A DNA stretch of 64,000 bases from Natrinema versiforme JCM 10478 (GCF_000337195.1 NZ_AOID01000031.1:71273-135272); one strand, 5' to 3'. Positions 44,704 through 53,048 are shown, counted from the stretch's first letter. Notes: generated by a model from the letters alone, not told the origin. Translations and numbers: made by a program.

Positions 44704-45693
44704 TTACTCGCCGGTCACCGTCACCCAGAAGTGGGTCGCCTCGTCCGCGTTCTCGTTCGTCGGGGTCGCCGGCGGCTCGTCCGCGTAGAGCAACACGCTG
44801 ATCCGGACCGTCTCGCCCGACTCCGCCGTCGGCGTCACCGACCGCTCCCCGGTTCCGGTCGCGCCGTCCGAGACGCTCGCGTCGATCCGCCGTAACTCGG
44901 TTCGATCGACGACCTCCCTGTCCTCGAGGCGCTGTTCTTGGACGACGACCGTGTAGTCCTGGTCGGTTCCCTCTTGGTTCTCGATCGCGATCGTCAGCGG
45001 GATTGACTCGCCCGGCTCGACTTCACTGGGCAGTTCGCCCGCGACGATCTCCCCGTCTTCGTCTTCGCTGTAGAGTGCGAGTTCGGTGAACCCGCCTCCC
45101 GACGCGGGCACCAGAAACGCCACGAGCAGCGCGCTGACCGCCGTACCAACCGCCAGTACGAGCAGTATCGACGAGGCCGTCGCGACCGCGCTCTCGCCGC
45201 GTCCGAACGACCCGAGCGTCGCGATCGGCGAGACTGAAAAGCGCTCGCCGGCCGGCGTTCGGAGCCGTCGCAGCACACCGACCTGTGCGGTGACGACCGT
45301 GACGACGACGAGGGCGGCGGCGATCGATGTCGCAGTCAGCGCGACCCCCATGAGCGGCAACGCCACGACGACGAGCGGAACGATCGCCAGTGACAGCACG
45401 AAGCCAAGCCCCGCTCGCTCGGTGGCGTCGATCCCGCGGGGGCGACTCTCTTCGGCCGTCGTCGCCGTCTCGCTCGCGTCTCGCGCGCCGGCCGGGAACA
45501 GGACCGAAACGAGCGCATAGCCCGGCAGAAAGAGGGCGAGCGGAAACGTCACGGCCAACCGCAGCGTGCTCTCGCTCGCGAACGACGTCACGACGAGCGA
45601 CGCCAGCACCGCGCCGATCGAGACCGCCGCGAGGTCGACCGGGTAGTGACGAACGACCCCGAACCGCGTCCAGCTATTCGTCCCATGGCTCAT
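44704..45693 (-). CDS. DUF1616-family membrane protein
   Basis: 329 residues. Four to five hydrophobic segments in the first 210 residues (VDLAAVSIGAVLASLVVTSF, LRLAVTFPLALFLPGYALVS and others), followed by an extracellular beta-rich domain (about 215-329, LPSEVEPGESIPLTIAIENQ and VRISVLLYADEPP). The FPLALFLPGYALVSVLFP segment is the hallmark of DUF1616, a haloarchaeal/methanogen family found near surface-glycan and S-layer genes. Activity unknown. Its ATG (45693) overlaps the TGA of a leader ORF as ATGA. Confidence 0.8.
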   Translation of the reverse strand: MSHGTNSWTRFGVVRHYPVDLAAVSIGAVLASLVVTSFASESTLRLAVTFPLALFLPGYALVSVLFPAGARDASETATTAEESRPRGIDATERAGLGFVLSLAIVPLVVVALPLMGVALTATSIAAALVVVTVVTAQVGVLRRLRTPAGERFSVSPIATLGSFGRGESAVATASSILLVLAVGTAVSALLVAFLVPASGGGFTELALYSEDEDGEIVAGELPSEVEPGESIPLTIAIENQEGTDQDYTVVVQEQRLEDREVVDRTELRRIDASVSDGATGTGERSVTPTAESGETVRISVLLYADEPPATPTNENADEATHFWVTVTGE

Positions 45694-45755
45694 CGACGAT
45701 ACACCGGTGTTCGCCGTTCGGCGTTCGATCTACGTCCGGACCATACGAATGCCAT
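45690..45755 (-). CDS. Putative 21-residue leader ORF coupled to the DUF1616 gene
   Basis: ATG at 45755, 27 nt after the ATAACAAAGC element, opens an Arg-rich peptide (MAFVWSGRRSNAERR...) whose TGA (45692-45690) overlaps the DUF1616 ATG (45693-45691) as ATGA. Third clear case of this layout in the window. Confidence 0.45.
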   Translation of the reverse strand: MAFVWSGRRSNAERRTPVYRR

Positions 45756-45782
45756 TCTCGTGGCATCGCTCCACGCTTCAGT

Positions 45783-45792
45783 GCTTTGTTAT
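45783..45792 (-). promoter_or_regulatory. ATAACAAAGC promoter element, site 9
   Basis: Perfect minus-strand copy, 27 nt before the leader ATG at 45755 and 89 nt before the DUF1616 ATG. Confidence 0.6.
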
Positions 45793-45889
45793 GGCCGGGT
45801 TACCGATACAAACCGGTCGCTGACACCCTCAGAACGCGATAGAGCACACTCATCGGAACGCTGTGTCTCCCTTCGGATCCGGCCGCTTC

Positions 45890-46165
45890 CTAAAAGTCGA
45901 CGTACTGTGCCTCCCATTCCCGGCGCTCTTCGATCCGCTGTCGACCGGCGTCTGTGATCGCGTAGTAATTCGTTCGTCTGTCGAGTTGCCCCTTCTCGAC
46001 CAGCTCCTTGTTGACGAGGGTGTCCAAATTCGGATACAGCCGCCCGTGATTGATCTCCGAACTATAGTACTTCTCGACTTCGTCCTTGACGGTCTGCCCC
46101 GACGGTCGGTCAGCACCTGCGATCACGTACAACAGATCACGCTGGAAGCCGGTCAGGTCGTGCAT
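45890..46165 (-). CDS. PadR-family transcriptional regulator
   Basis: 91 residues: a single PadR winged helix starting DLTGFQRDLLYVIAGADRPS, with HGRLYPNLDTLVNKELVEKG (recognition helix and following strand) and the wing segment TNYYAITDAGRQRI. Such short PadR proteins lack the C-terminal dimer domain and act as small haloarchaeal repressors. It is preceded by an ATAACAAATA copy 33 nt before its ATG and lies next to the glycan region, making it a candidate regulator of that region and possibly of itself. Confidence 0.85.
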   Translation of the reverse strand: MHDLTGFQRDLLYVIAGADRPSGQTVKDEVEKYYSSEINHGRLYPNLDTLVNKELVEKGQLDRRTNYYAITDAGRQRIEERREWEAQYVDF

Positions 46166-46198
46166 TGCTCAATCACACTGACCGTTCTACTGAATAGA

Positions 46199-46208
46199 TA
46201 TTTGTTAT
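46199..46208 (-). promoter_or_regulatory. ATAACAAATA element before the PadR gene, site 10
   Basis: Minus-strand ATAACAAA followed by TA instead of GC, 33 nt before the ATG at 46165. The overlapping AAATATCTA could itself serve as TATA box, so membership of the set is less sure. Confidence 0.45.
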
Positions 46209-46393
46209 CCGTCTCATACAGGTTCCGTTCGTTCCATTCAAACGAAGTTACCCGAGCGAAACTGACTATTCCGCAACTGGTCGAGGGATTCGGAAACACG
46301 ATCGATTCCGGACTCGAGTCGGTCGAGAGCCGGTCGCGACCGAGACGAATTCGTATCCATAAGCCGGATAACCGTTCCTGAGACGGACAGCGC

Positions 46394-46732
46394 TTACTCT
46401 TCCGTATCCGAAACCACGACTTCGATCCCGTCCGCGCCGATCCGGACGCGGAGGACGTCGACGGTCGCCTCGTAGGCGGTCGTATGCGACCCGTCGTCGT
46501 CGAACCGCACGCACTCCGCGATGAGGTCACTCTCGAGGAGGTTGTTGATTCGTCGGTAGACCGTCGCCGACGAGCTATCCGTCCGTTTGGTCAGTTCCTT
46601 TGCCGTCTTCGGGCCGTCGCTCGTCGCCATGAGGATCGTCCGGGCACAGTCGTCCCCGAGGACGTCGAGCTGGGCCGATGGGTTGGCAGTCGACTCCGAT
46701 CGCGTGTTCGTGTTACTCGCTTGCGTTGACAT
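46394..46732 (-). CDS. ArsR/winged-helix DNA-binding protein
   Basis: 112 residues. Ser/Thr-rich N-terminus, then a winged helix: LDVLGDDCARTILMATSDGP, KTAKELTKRTDSSSATVYRR (HTH) and INNLLESDLIAECVRFDDDG, with the wing leading into a beta strand (VLRVRIGADGIEVVV). A typical haloarchaeal HTH regulator. The ATG at 46732 (MSTQASN) was chosen over GTG 46744. About 230 bp upstream of, and co-directional with, the PadR gene. Target unknown. Confidence 0.8.
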   Translation of the reverse strand: MSTQASNTNTRSESTANPSAQLDVLGDDCARTILMATSDGPKTAKELTKRTDSSSATVYRRINNLLESDLIAECVRFDDDGSHTTAYEATVDVLRVRIGADGIEVVVSDTEE

Positions 46733-47177
46733 AGTCGTACTCACCCGTCGATAACGGGCAGGCTCCGTTCGCTCTCCGTGAGAGGTAACGATTCGAAGCG
46801 GTCGGCAGTTGGGCCACCACTGTCCGGGGTTCCACCATTACATTCCAGCACAAAAATCGGTAAGCGATAGTGGTATTTTATAACGATGTACCTTACCGTC
46901 CGGCGCTATTTCGTTGCGCGACGTAAGATCATATTTCGATCCAGAAATCACTGCTTTCGGTCCATTTCCGACTCGATCAACGCAGCGTTTGACCGCCCAA
47001 TACGTCCCAAGACAACTGAATCCGGATTGAGGTCGATCGAACGATTATCCCCGATTCCGCTGTTTTAAAACGTCTCGCGGGACATATCGGCCGGAAAGAG
47101 GGTGTTTCTTGGTTCCCACGCCGCCGCCGCGAGTGAACGGTCAACGTCCTTTATTCGCGTTTGCTCCCCTCGATACG
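46733..47177. other. AT-richer intergenic region
   Basis: No supported gene. Contains TATTTTATAACG at about 46872-46883 with no start codon at the usual distance, and, at the right end, a TTTATT box (47152-47157) about 24 nt before ATG 47178. Confidence 0.4.
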
Positions 47178-47516
47178 ATGATGCCCGGACGGGTATCGCG
47201 TCGGATCGACGGTCGCCGTCGACTCGAGGCCGTCGCGGTGGACACCGATCGCTCGGTCCACGCGGCGGACACCGATCGCTCGGTCCACGCGGCGGGATAC
47301 GCGTCCGAGTACACCCCCCAAACCATGAACTCCACACAACACGACTGGAAGCCCATGGAATCGTCGACAGCCGGCGCTCGGTGTCGAAACTGCGGCACAC
47401 ACGTGACACAGCAGTTCGCCCGCGTCTTCGGTGATAACGGTGACATCGTCCACGGCTGTCCGTCCTGTACGACCTATCGGGAGATGCAATCCGGCGGGCA
47501 TCTCCCCGGCGACTGA
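47178..47516 (+). CDS. Small zinc-finger protein, DUF7563-like (second paralogue)
   Basis: 112 residues if started at 47178, which lies about 24 nt after a TTTATT box; a start at 47325 (MNSTQHDW) would leave a 63-residue protein closer to the size of homologues. The core is CRNCGTHVTQQFARVFGDNG, then HGCPSCTTYREM, matching the 2078-2284 protein. The extra N-terminal part contains an in-frame 27-bp tandem duplication (DTDRSVHAA twice). If the long start is wrong, the duplication sits in the 5' region instead. Function unknown; zinc binding is inferred from the four cysteines. Confidence 0.65.
   Translation: MMPGRVSRRIDGRRRLEAVAVDTDRSVHAADTDRSVHAAGYASEYTPQTMNSTQHDWKPMESSTAGARCRNCGTHVTQQFARVFGDNGDIVHGCPSCTTYREMQSGGHLPGD
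47235..47288. repeat. 27-bp tandem duplication
   Basis: Units at 47235-47261 and 47262-47288 differ at one base of 27. Each contains the inverted pair ACCGA/TCGGT. The length is a multiple of three and keeps the surrounding frame open. Confidence 0.85.
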
Positions 47517-47895
47517 GCCCCGTCGCCTTCTCGGATTCCCGTTTTCGACCGCAACCGTTCGACGTTCCGACTCGTTTTGAGTGGCCACCTGGTCGGTTCG
47601 ACCGACTCGAGACCGTACACCGGTTCGATCTGCTTTTGCCGCCCCATCGGCTGCGCCGTCATTCGCCACGTCGGTTCGTCCGTCGTCTCCCCGCTAGAAA
47701 CGATTCGATCGCTCATCCCGCGGCGTAGCCGCCCGTATCCGCTCCTTACCGTCGCTCGCGAATCCCGGTCGTTCGCCGCGGGAATCGAACGAGGGCGTAA
47801 CCTGCAAAAGTTAAAGTTAGTGGTGAGTGAAGTGGGATACATGGTCACTGGTGGTGGATTGTCCGTCGAGCGCCTGTTCCCCTTCTCTCTGATCG

Positions 47896-48399
47896 ATGTC
47901 AGTTCAAACCGACAGAACTGAACCGCTCGCGGAGAGTGAGGTGTTTCACATCCTCGGCAACGACAGACGGCGGGCTATCGTCCAACTCCTCGCGGAGGAG
48001 GGCGGACAGATCGACGTCTCCGACGTCGCGACCGAGATCGCCGCGACCGAATCCGACACGACGCCTGTGCCGAACAACCTCTACAAGAGCGTCTACGTCT
48101 CACTCCAGCAGACACACCTTCCCCAACTCGAGGAAGACGCCGTGATCGAGTACGATTCCGACGCGAAGACGATCCAACCCGGTCGCCACTTCGACGAGGT
48201 GCTGCAGTACGTCGACGGCCACGCCGCCGATCACTCGCAGGTGCTGGGACTCCACCTCGTGCTCTGTGTCTTCGGCCTCGCCGTCATCGCGTTGGCCGGA
48301 CTCAACCTCCCGCTTGCCTCGAGCATCGATCCGGTGCTCTCGAGCGTGCTCGTGTTTCTCGCGGTCGCCGCGAGCAGCCTCTACCGGCTGCTCGGTTAG
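47896..48399 (+). CDS. DUF7344 protein: HTH domain plus membrane segments
   Basis: 167 residues; third DUF7344 paralogue. Winged helix VFHILGNDRRRAIVQLLAEE, signature IAATESDTTPVPNNLYKSVY...QQTHLPQLEEDAVIEYD (more divergent than the other two), then two hydrophobic segments (VLGLHLVLCVFGLAVIALAG and PVLSSVLVFLAVAASSLY). Upstream, GTTAAAGTTAG (about 47811-47821) is a likely TATA region. The first ATG after it (47841) opens a 26-codon ORF that ends at 47921 inside this gene, so a leader ORF is possible here too. It precedes the sequon-rich surface protein gene, which is convergent. Confidence 0.8.
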   Translation: MSVQTDRTEPLAESEVFHILGNDRRRAIVQLLAEEGGQIDVSDVATEIAATESDTTPVPNNLYKSVYVSLQQTHLPQLEEDAVIEYDSDAKTIQPGRHFDEVLQYVDGHAADHSQVLGLHLVLCVFGLAVIALAGLNLPLASSIDPVLSSVLVFLAVAASSLYRLLG

Positions 48400-48595
48400 G
48401 GCCACGGCACGCTCGGGTCCTCGGTGGACTCGCCGGTTCGATACCCGCTCGAAGAGGAGTTGTATCGACAGCCCCGCTCCCAGTCCGGCGGCACCGCTCT
48501 CCGGTAGCCGATGGTGGTATCCTCGAAAAATCGTGTTCCGGCACCGCCGCGCCGTGACGGCCTAAAAAGACGCGCTGGCCGTTGGATCGCTCTCC

Positions 48596-50743
48596 TTAGG
48601 CGACGACGAATCCGATCGCGGCGGAGTCGTCGGTCGTCACACCGTCAGTCTCGTTATCGGTGTCGAGCCCGTCGTCGGTCTCGTTCGTTTCGTTCTCATC
48701 GGTTCCGAGTTCCGACTCGTTAGACTCGGTGTCGTCGAGTCCGTCCTCGGTCTCCTCGGTCAGCTCGATCATCGCGACTTCACCGGACTGGTCGGTCAGC
48801 ACCATGTGGACGTAGCTGCCGGCCTCGAGATCGGTCGTTTCGACCTCGAATTCGACAGTGTCGCTCTCGCCGCCCTCGAGCGTCACGTTCTGCTCGGCGA
48901 CAAGGTCACCGTCGAGACGGAACTGGGCCGCCTCGGTGTGCTCCTCGTCAGTCGGGTTCTCGATCGTCGCCGTTACCGTGAGCGTATCGCCGACCGTAGC
49001 GCTCTCGGGTGCCTCGAGATCACTGACGTTGAACGAATCGGCTGTCACTGCCTCGTCAGCGGTTTCGTTGTCGACGGGTTCCTCGTCGAGCGGCGTTTCG
49101 TTGGTTTCGTTGTCGTCAACCGGTTCCTCTTCGACTGGTTCGTCATCGACCGGGGTCTCGTTGGTTTCGTTGTCGTCAACGGGTACCTCGTCGACCGGAA
49201 GCTCGTCGGTTTCGTTATCGTCGACCGGCTCTTCCTCAACGGGTTCCTCGTCGATTGGAGTCTCGTTGGTTTCGTTGTCGTCGACGGTTTCGTTATCGTC
49301 GACCGGCTCTTCTTCAACGGGTTCCTCGTCGACTGGAGTCTCGTTGGTTTCGTTGTCGTCAACTGGCTCCTCGTCGACGGGTTCCTCATCGATCGGAGTC
49401 TCGTTGGTTTCGTTATCGTCAACCGGCTCTTCCTCAACCGGCTCTTCCTCAACGGGCTCCTCATCGACGGGTTCCTCGTCGGTTACGTTATCGTCGACGG
49501 TTTCGTTATCGTCGACCGGCACCTCGTCGGTGATGTTGTCCATGCCGTCCGGCAGATCGTCGGCGCTGAGATTCTCACCGACGACGAGGACGTAAACGCT
49601 CGCGTTTTCGACGTTCAGATTTTCGACGGTCAGGTCCTCAACCGTAACGAAGATCGGACGATCCTCGGCGTCGATCGGCATTTCGTCCATCGGTTCTTCG
49701 TCGGTTACGTTATCCTCGACCGGCTCTTCGTCGACGGGTTCCTCTTCGACGGGTTCCTCGTCGGTTTCGTTATCGTCGATTGGCTCTTCGTCGACGGGTT
49801 CCTCGTCGACAGGCTCCTCGTCGGTTTCGTTATCGTCGATCGGTTCTTCATCGACGGGCTCCTCGTCGATCGGAGTCTCGTCGGTTTCGTTGTCGTCAAC
49901 CGGCTCTTCGTCAGTTTCGTTATCGACCGGTTCTTCGTCAACGGGTTCCCCGTCGACCGGAGTCTCGTTGGTTTCGTTATCGTCGACCGGCTCTTGGACC
50001 GGTTCGTCGACGTCAGTCTCGTTATCGTCAACTGGCTCCTGGACCGGTTCGTCGACGTCGGTCTCGTTATCGTCGACCGGTTCCTCGTCAGCCGGTGCTT
50101 CGTCGTCTACCCCGCCGACGGTAACCATCGCGTCGTCGGTCACGGGCTCGTCCTCGGGCGTGACGAACGGTCCGTCAGCCTGCCCTTCGGTTTCGACGAA
50201 GTCGTACTGCTGGTTGTCGTTCGTATCGCGGTGTGGCATCGCGATCAGCGTCTCGTCCTCCTCGAGCGACTCGTTGAGCGTGATCTCGACGCTCTCGTAC
50301 GTGCCCGCCTCGAGGTATTCCGACGTGCCGCTGACGCTCTCGAAGACGTTGCCCACGAGGAGGCTGCTGTCGTGGATCGTCACGAAGCCGCCACTCGCGA
50401 GGGAGACGTTCTCGACAACGACCGTGTCGTTCTCGATCGTCTGATCGTTAAACGTCACATACGCGCCCTGTTGGCCGTCTGATTCCGTTTCGTTTTCGAG
50501 CCCGGTATCGCCGGTGTCGGACTCGGTATCGTTCTCGCCCTCCTGGAGTCCGGTCGCCGTGTCCGCGCTCTCTGCCGTCGCTACTGATTCGTTCGCCGAT
50601 TCGGTGTCTGTTCCGTTATACTCGTCCTGACTGACGTCGCTGCTCTGGTTCCCGCCAGTCGCGGCCGCCGCGACCATCGCCCCGCTCGAGCAGACGAGCA
50701 TCAGTGCAGTAAGTACAACGAGTAACTGATTGCGTGCGTTCAT
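48596..50743 (-). CDS. Secreted low-complexity surface protein with dense N-glycosylation sequons
   Basis: 715 residues. Sec-type signal (NQLLVVLTALMLVCSSGAMV, cleavage around residue 28). A DUF7282-like domain follows (AYVTFNDQTIENDTVVVENV). Residues ~215-560 are an acidic repeat of EEPVDDNET/NETPVDEEP units, interrupted by a second folded segment (IFVTVEDLTVENLNVENASV). A CARDB-like domain (SVTVGDTL-type: ATVGDTLTVTATIENPTDEE) precedes an acidic tail. By eye there are about 40 N-x-S/T sites, most as NET in the repeats. No C-terminal membrane anchor or PGF-CTERM motif is evident, so attachment is unclear. A plausible acceptor for the glycan machinery nearby. Confidence 0.82.
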   Translation of the reverse strand: MNARNQLLVVLTALMLVCSSGAMVAAAATGGNQSSDVSQDEYNGTDTESANESVATAESADTATGLQEGENDTESDTGDTGLENETESDGQQGAYVTFNDQTIENDTVVVENVSLASGGFVTIHDSSLLVGNVFESVSGTSEYLEAGTYESVEITLNESLEEDETLIAMPHRDTNDNQQYDFVETEGQADGPFVTPEDEPVTDDAMVTVGGVDDEAPADEEPVDDNETDVDEPVQEPVDDNETDVDEPVQEPVDDNETNETPVDGEPVDEEPVDNETDEEPVDDNETDETPIDEEPVDEEPIDDNETDEEPVDEEPVDEEPIDDNETDEEPVEEEPVDEEPVEDNVTDEEPMDEMPIDAEDRPIFVTVEDLTVENLNVENASVYVLVVGENLSADDLPDGMDNITDEVPVDDNETVDDNVTDEEPVDEEPVEEEPVEEEPVDDNETNETPIDEEPVDEEPVDDNETNETPVDEEPVEEEPVDDNETVDDNETNETPIDEEPVEEEPVDDNETDELPVDEVPVDDNETNETPVDDEPVEEEPVDDNETNETPLDEEPVDNETADEAVTADSFNVSDLEAPESATVGDTLTVTATIENPTDEEHTEAAQFRLDGDLVAEQNVTLEGGESDTVEFEVETTDLEAGSYVHMVLTDQSGEVAMIELTEETEDGLDDTESNESELGTDENETNETDDGLDTDNETDGVTTDDSAAIGFVVA

Positions 50744-50898
50744 AGTTGCCGTGAAGGCATCACTCTCGTCGTTGGTTTGGCGGATAAACCGGCAGAACCA
50801 TTACGCTGAGAAATCGGATACTACGGCCCGACAGTGCCGGGTTCCGTTGTGTGGCCACCGACGGAAAACAACGATTGCTGATAGGAACGGCCGGCCGG

Positions 50899-51393
50899 TT
50901 AGTCGTCGTTTGCCTGTTCGGGCGACTTCGACGCCGTCGGTTCGTGTCCCGGCAGGCAGACCAAGTTCTCGCGCCCGAGTCGCAGTTTGGTTATCTGACC
51001 ATCGTCCTCGAGATCGGCGAGTAAGCGACTGACTTTGGCTTTCGACCAGTCGACCGAGTCGACGATATTCGACTGTTTCATCCGTCCGCCGTTCTCCGTG
51101 AGGAGTTGGCGCACCCGCTCCCGATCGGTCACGAACTCCTCGCGGTTCGACTCGGCCTCGTTCGCGAGCGAGTCCGGTTCCTCGTAGCGGTTGCGAGCGA
51201 CGAGTATCCCCCCAAGCAGTGCGAGCGCGGCCATTCCGGCGAGAGCCGCGAGATGGGCACCGCCATCCAGTTGGAGCGGCTGGGCACCACTCGGGACGTA
51301 CCCGGACCACGCGGGACCGATCGACGCGACTGCACCGCTGATCGACGACCCCCTCGAGTCGGAGCGAATAAAACCCCCTCGTCCGATTGTCAT
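50899..51393 (-). CDS. Membrane-anchored helix-turn-helix regulator (DUF7343-like)
   Basis: 164 residues. One hydrophobic segment (HLAALAGMAALALLGGILVA, about 47-66) puts the C-terminal half in the cytoplasm, where a winged helix lies (RVRQLLTENGGRMKQSNIVD and WSKAKVSRLLADLEDDGQIT, ending KLRLGRENLVCLPG). This is the usual layout of haloarchaeal membrane-tethered HTH proteins, thought to pass an envelope signal to DNA. It lies just upstream of, and in line with, the sequon-rich surface protein gene (155 bp gap), so it may control it. A TTATAAAAA box lies at about 51459-51467 upstream. Confidence 0.75.
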   Translation of the reverse strand: MTIGRGGFIRSDSRGSSISGAVASIGPAWSGYVPSGAQPLQLDGGAHLAALAGMAALALLGGILVARNRYEEPDSLANEAESNREEFVTDRERVRQLLTENGGRMKQSNIVDSVDWSKAKVSRLLADLEDDGQITKLRLGRENLVCLPGHEPTASKSPEQANDD

Positions 51394-51868
51394 GGCTTCG
51401 AACGGTCTGTAGTCGCGTGATTCATGTCCAGTACCGTCGTGACCGCTCTACAAATCGGTTTTTATAAGGCAGGGACTGATAGTCCCCGACGAGTATATCA
51501 CGACAACTGTGATATCGACGCAGACGGGCGCTCCGCCGTTGTCTGCGCCGGCTGACGGTCGGTTTCGATGGCGGCGGGATCGGAGCAACGCGGTTCGTGA
51601 GGATGGTACTGTAACACTCGCCAGGCATGGTATAGGCCGCCTTTGCTCGACGGATTGAATAAACTCGATCGGACGTTTGGAACGGCTAGCGCGGATTCGT
51701 CCCGGATTCAGCCGGTAAGACAATGTTAGCGAGAGTCTCCGGTAATCGAACACGACTGCGACCGTCTCCCGCCCGGGCGACCATCGTCGCCCTCGATTTC
51801 GGTCGACTCCGACGGTCTCCCGACCTCAGCGTCGAACCGCGGGCAGCAGCCACTCGCTTCGAGCCGCC
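51394..51868. other. Intergenic region of about 475 bp
   Basis: Contains the TATA-like TTATAAAAA (minus strand, about 51459-51467) for the HTH gene. Otherwise no gene or repeat is seen. Confidence 0.4.
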
Positions 51869-52858
51869 CTAGCTGTACGAGCTGCCCTCCCGATTCGGCT
51901 CGAGCGCGGACCCGGCGTCCATGTCGGCGGCATCGGATTGCCCGTCGCCGACTAGCGATCGGATGCCCGACTCGAGGCCGACGCGGGCATCGAATCCGAG
52001 GTCGCAAGCCGCCTTCGACGTGTCCGCGCCGCTGTGTCTGATATCGCCGGCCCGCGGGTCGCGGTTGACGATCGTCGAGGACGACCCGGTCGCGTCGCGG
52101 ACCGTCTCGGCGAGTTCCCGGATCGTCGTGCGCTCGCCCGTCCCGACGTTGTACGCCTCGCCGACCGCGTCCGTCGTCGCCGCCCGCAGGTTCGCTCGGA
52201 CGACGTCGCTGACGTGGACGAAGTCGCGGCTCTGCTGGCCGTCGCCCTGAATCGTGATCGGCTCGTCCGCCCGCGCCTGCTCGAGGAACGTCGAGATAAC
52301 GCCGCTGTAGGGCCCTTGCTGGCGGGGGCCGTAGACGTTGAAGTACCGTAACGCCACGGTCGGCAGATCGTACAGCTCCTCGTAGAGCCGAGCGTACTGG
52401 TCGAGCGCGAGCTTTTGAACGCCGTAGGGCGAGGTCGGCTTCGTCGATGCCGTCTCCGGCACCGGCAGCTCCTCGGGGTGTCCGTAGACGGCCGCGCTCG
52501 AGGCGACGACGACCCGGGCATCCTCCTGGCGGGCCTGCTCGAGGACGAGGAGACCCGCCTCGAGATTCGTCCGGTTGCTCTGCCGTGGCTCGTCGACGCT
52601 TTGGGTAACGCTGACGACGGCGGCGTGGTGGAAGATCACGTCGACGCCGCGGGCCGCTCGCTGGAGCGCGATCGGATCGCGAACGTCGCCCTCGATGATC
52701 GTCACGTCGTCGGGGAGGTGGACCCGGTCGCCGGTCGTGAAGTTATCGAGGATCCTGACATCGTTGCGCGGTGCCAGCGCCTCGACGAGGTGGCTGCCGA
52801 TGAAGCCCGCACCGCCGGTCACGAGGATCGTCTTGTCGCTGATTACTGGCGAGTCCAT
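51869..52858 (-). CDS. UDP-glucose 4-epimerase-like extended SDR
   Basis: 329 residues. NAD loop TGGAGFIGSHL (14-24), GVDVIFHHAAVVSVTQSV, catalytic Ser in VASSAAVYG and YGVQK (YxxxK), then RYFNVYGPRQ and the substrate-loop ISTFLEQARADEP. This is the GalE/RffG-type nucleotide-sugar epimerase/dehydratase pattern; GalE-like activity is most likely, but a uronate epimerase is possible. It would serve glycan synthesis. Upstream, ATACTAAACA (52883-52892, minus strand) is at the BRE/TATA position, 24 nt from the ATG; it resembles the ATAACAAAGC element only in part. Confidence 0.85.
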   Translation of the reverse strand: MDSPVISDKTILVTGGAGFIGSHLVEALAPRNDVRILDNFTTGDRVHLPDDVTIIEGDVRDPIALQRAARGVDVIFHHAAVVSVTQSVDEPRQSNRTNLEAGLLVLEQARQEDARVVVASSAAVYGHPEELPVPETASTKPTSPYGVQKLALDQYARLYEELYDLPTVALRYFNVYGPRQQGPYSGVISTFLEQARADEPITIQGDGQQSRDFVHVSDVVRANLRAATTDAVGEAYNVGTGERTTIRELAETVRDATGSSSTIVNRDPRAGDIRHSGADTSKAACDLGFDARVGLESGIRSLVGDGQSDAADMDAGSALEPNREGSSYS

Positions 52859-53048
52859 TTCCTGGGCCGACCAGTTCCTCGCTGTTTAGTATCACATTCG
52901 TACCCTCGCACGCGCAAGGGCCGACCCGCGTAATGCGGTGCTTAAGCGCCGACCCGTCGGCCCCGCGGCCGATACGCTGGACTCGCCCGGCGACGGCCGC
53001 GAGCCGGTTGGGGAAGCTATATGCGCGGCCCTCGGCAATCCCACGCCA

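Noticed and set aside
46886..47068. Plus-strand ORF of 60 codons just after a TATTTTATAACG box
   Set aside because: The box is only a few bases before the ATG, too close for a leaderless start, and the basic sequence has no family resemblance.
52883..52892. ATACTAAACA before the epimerase gene as a further member of the ATAACAAAGC set
   Set aside because: Position is right, but too few bases match the consensus; it is closer to an ordinary TATA-like box.
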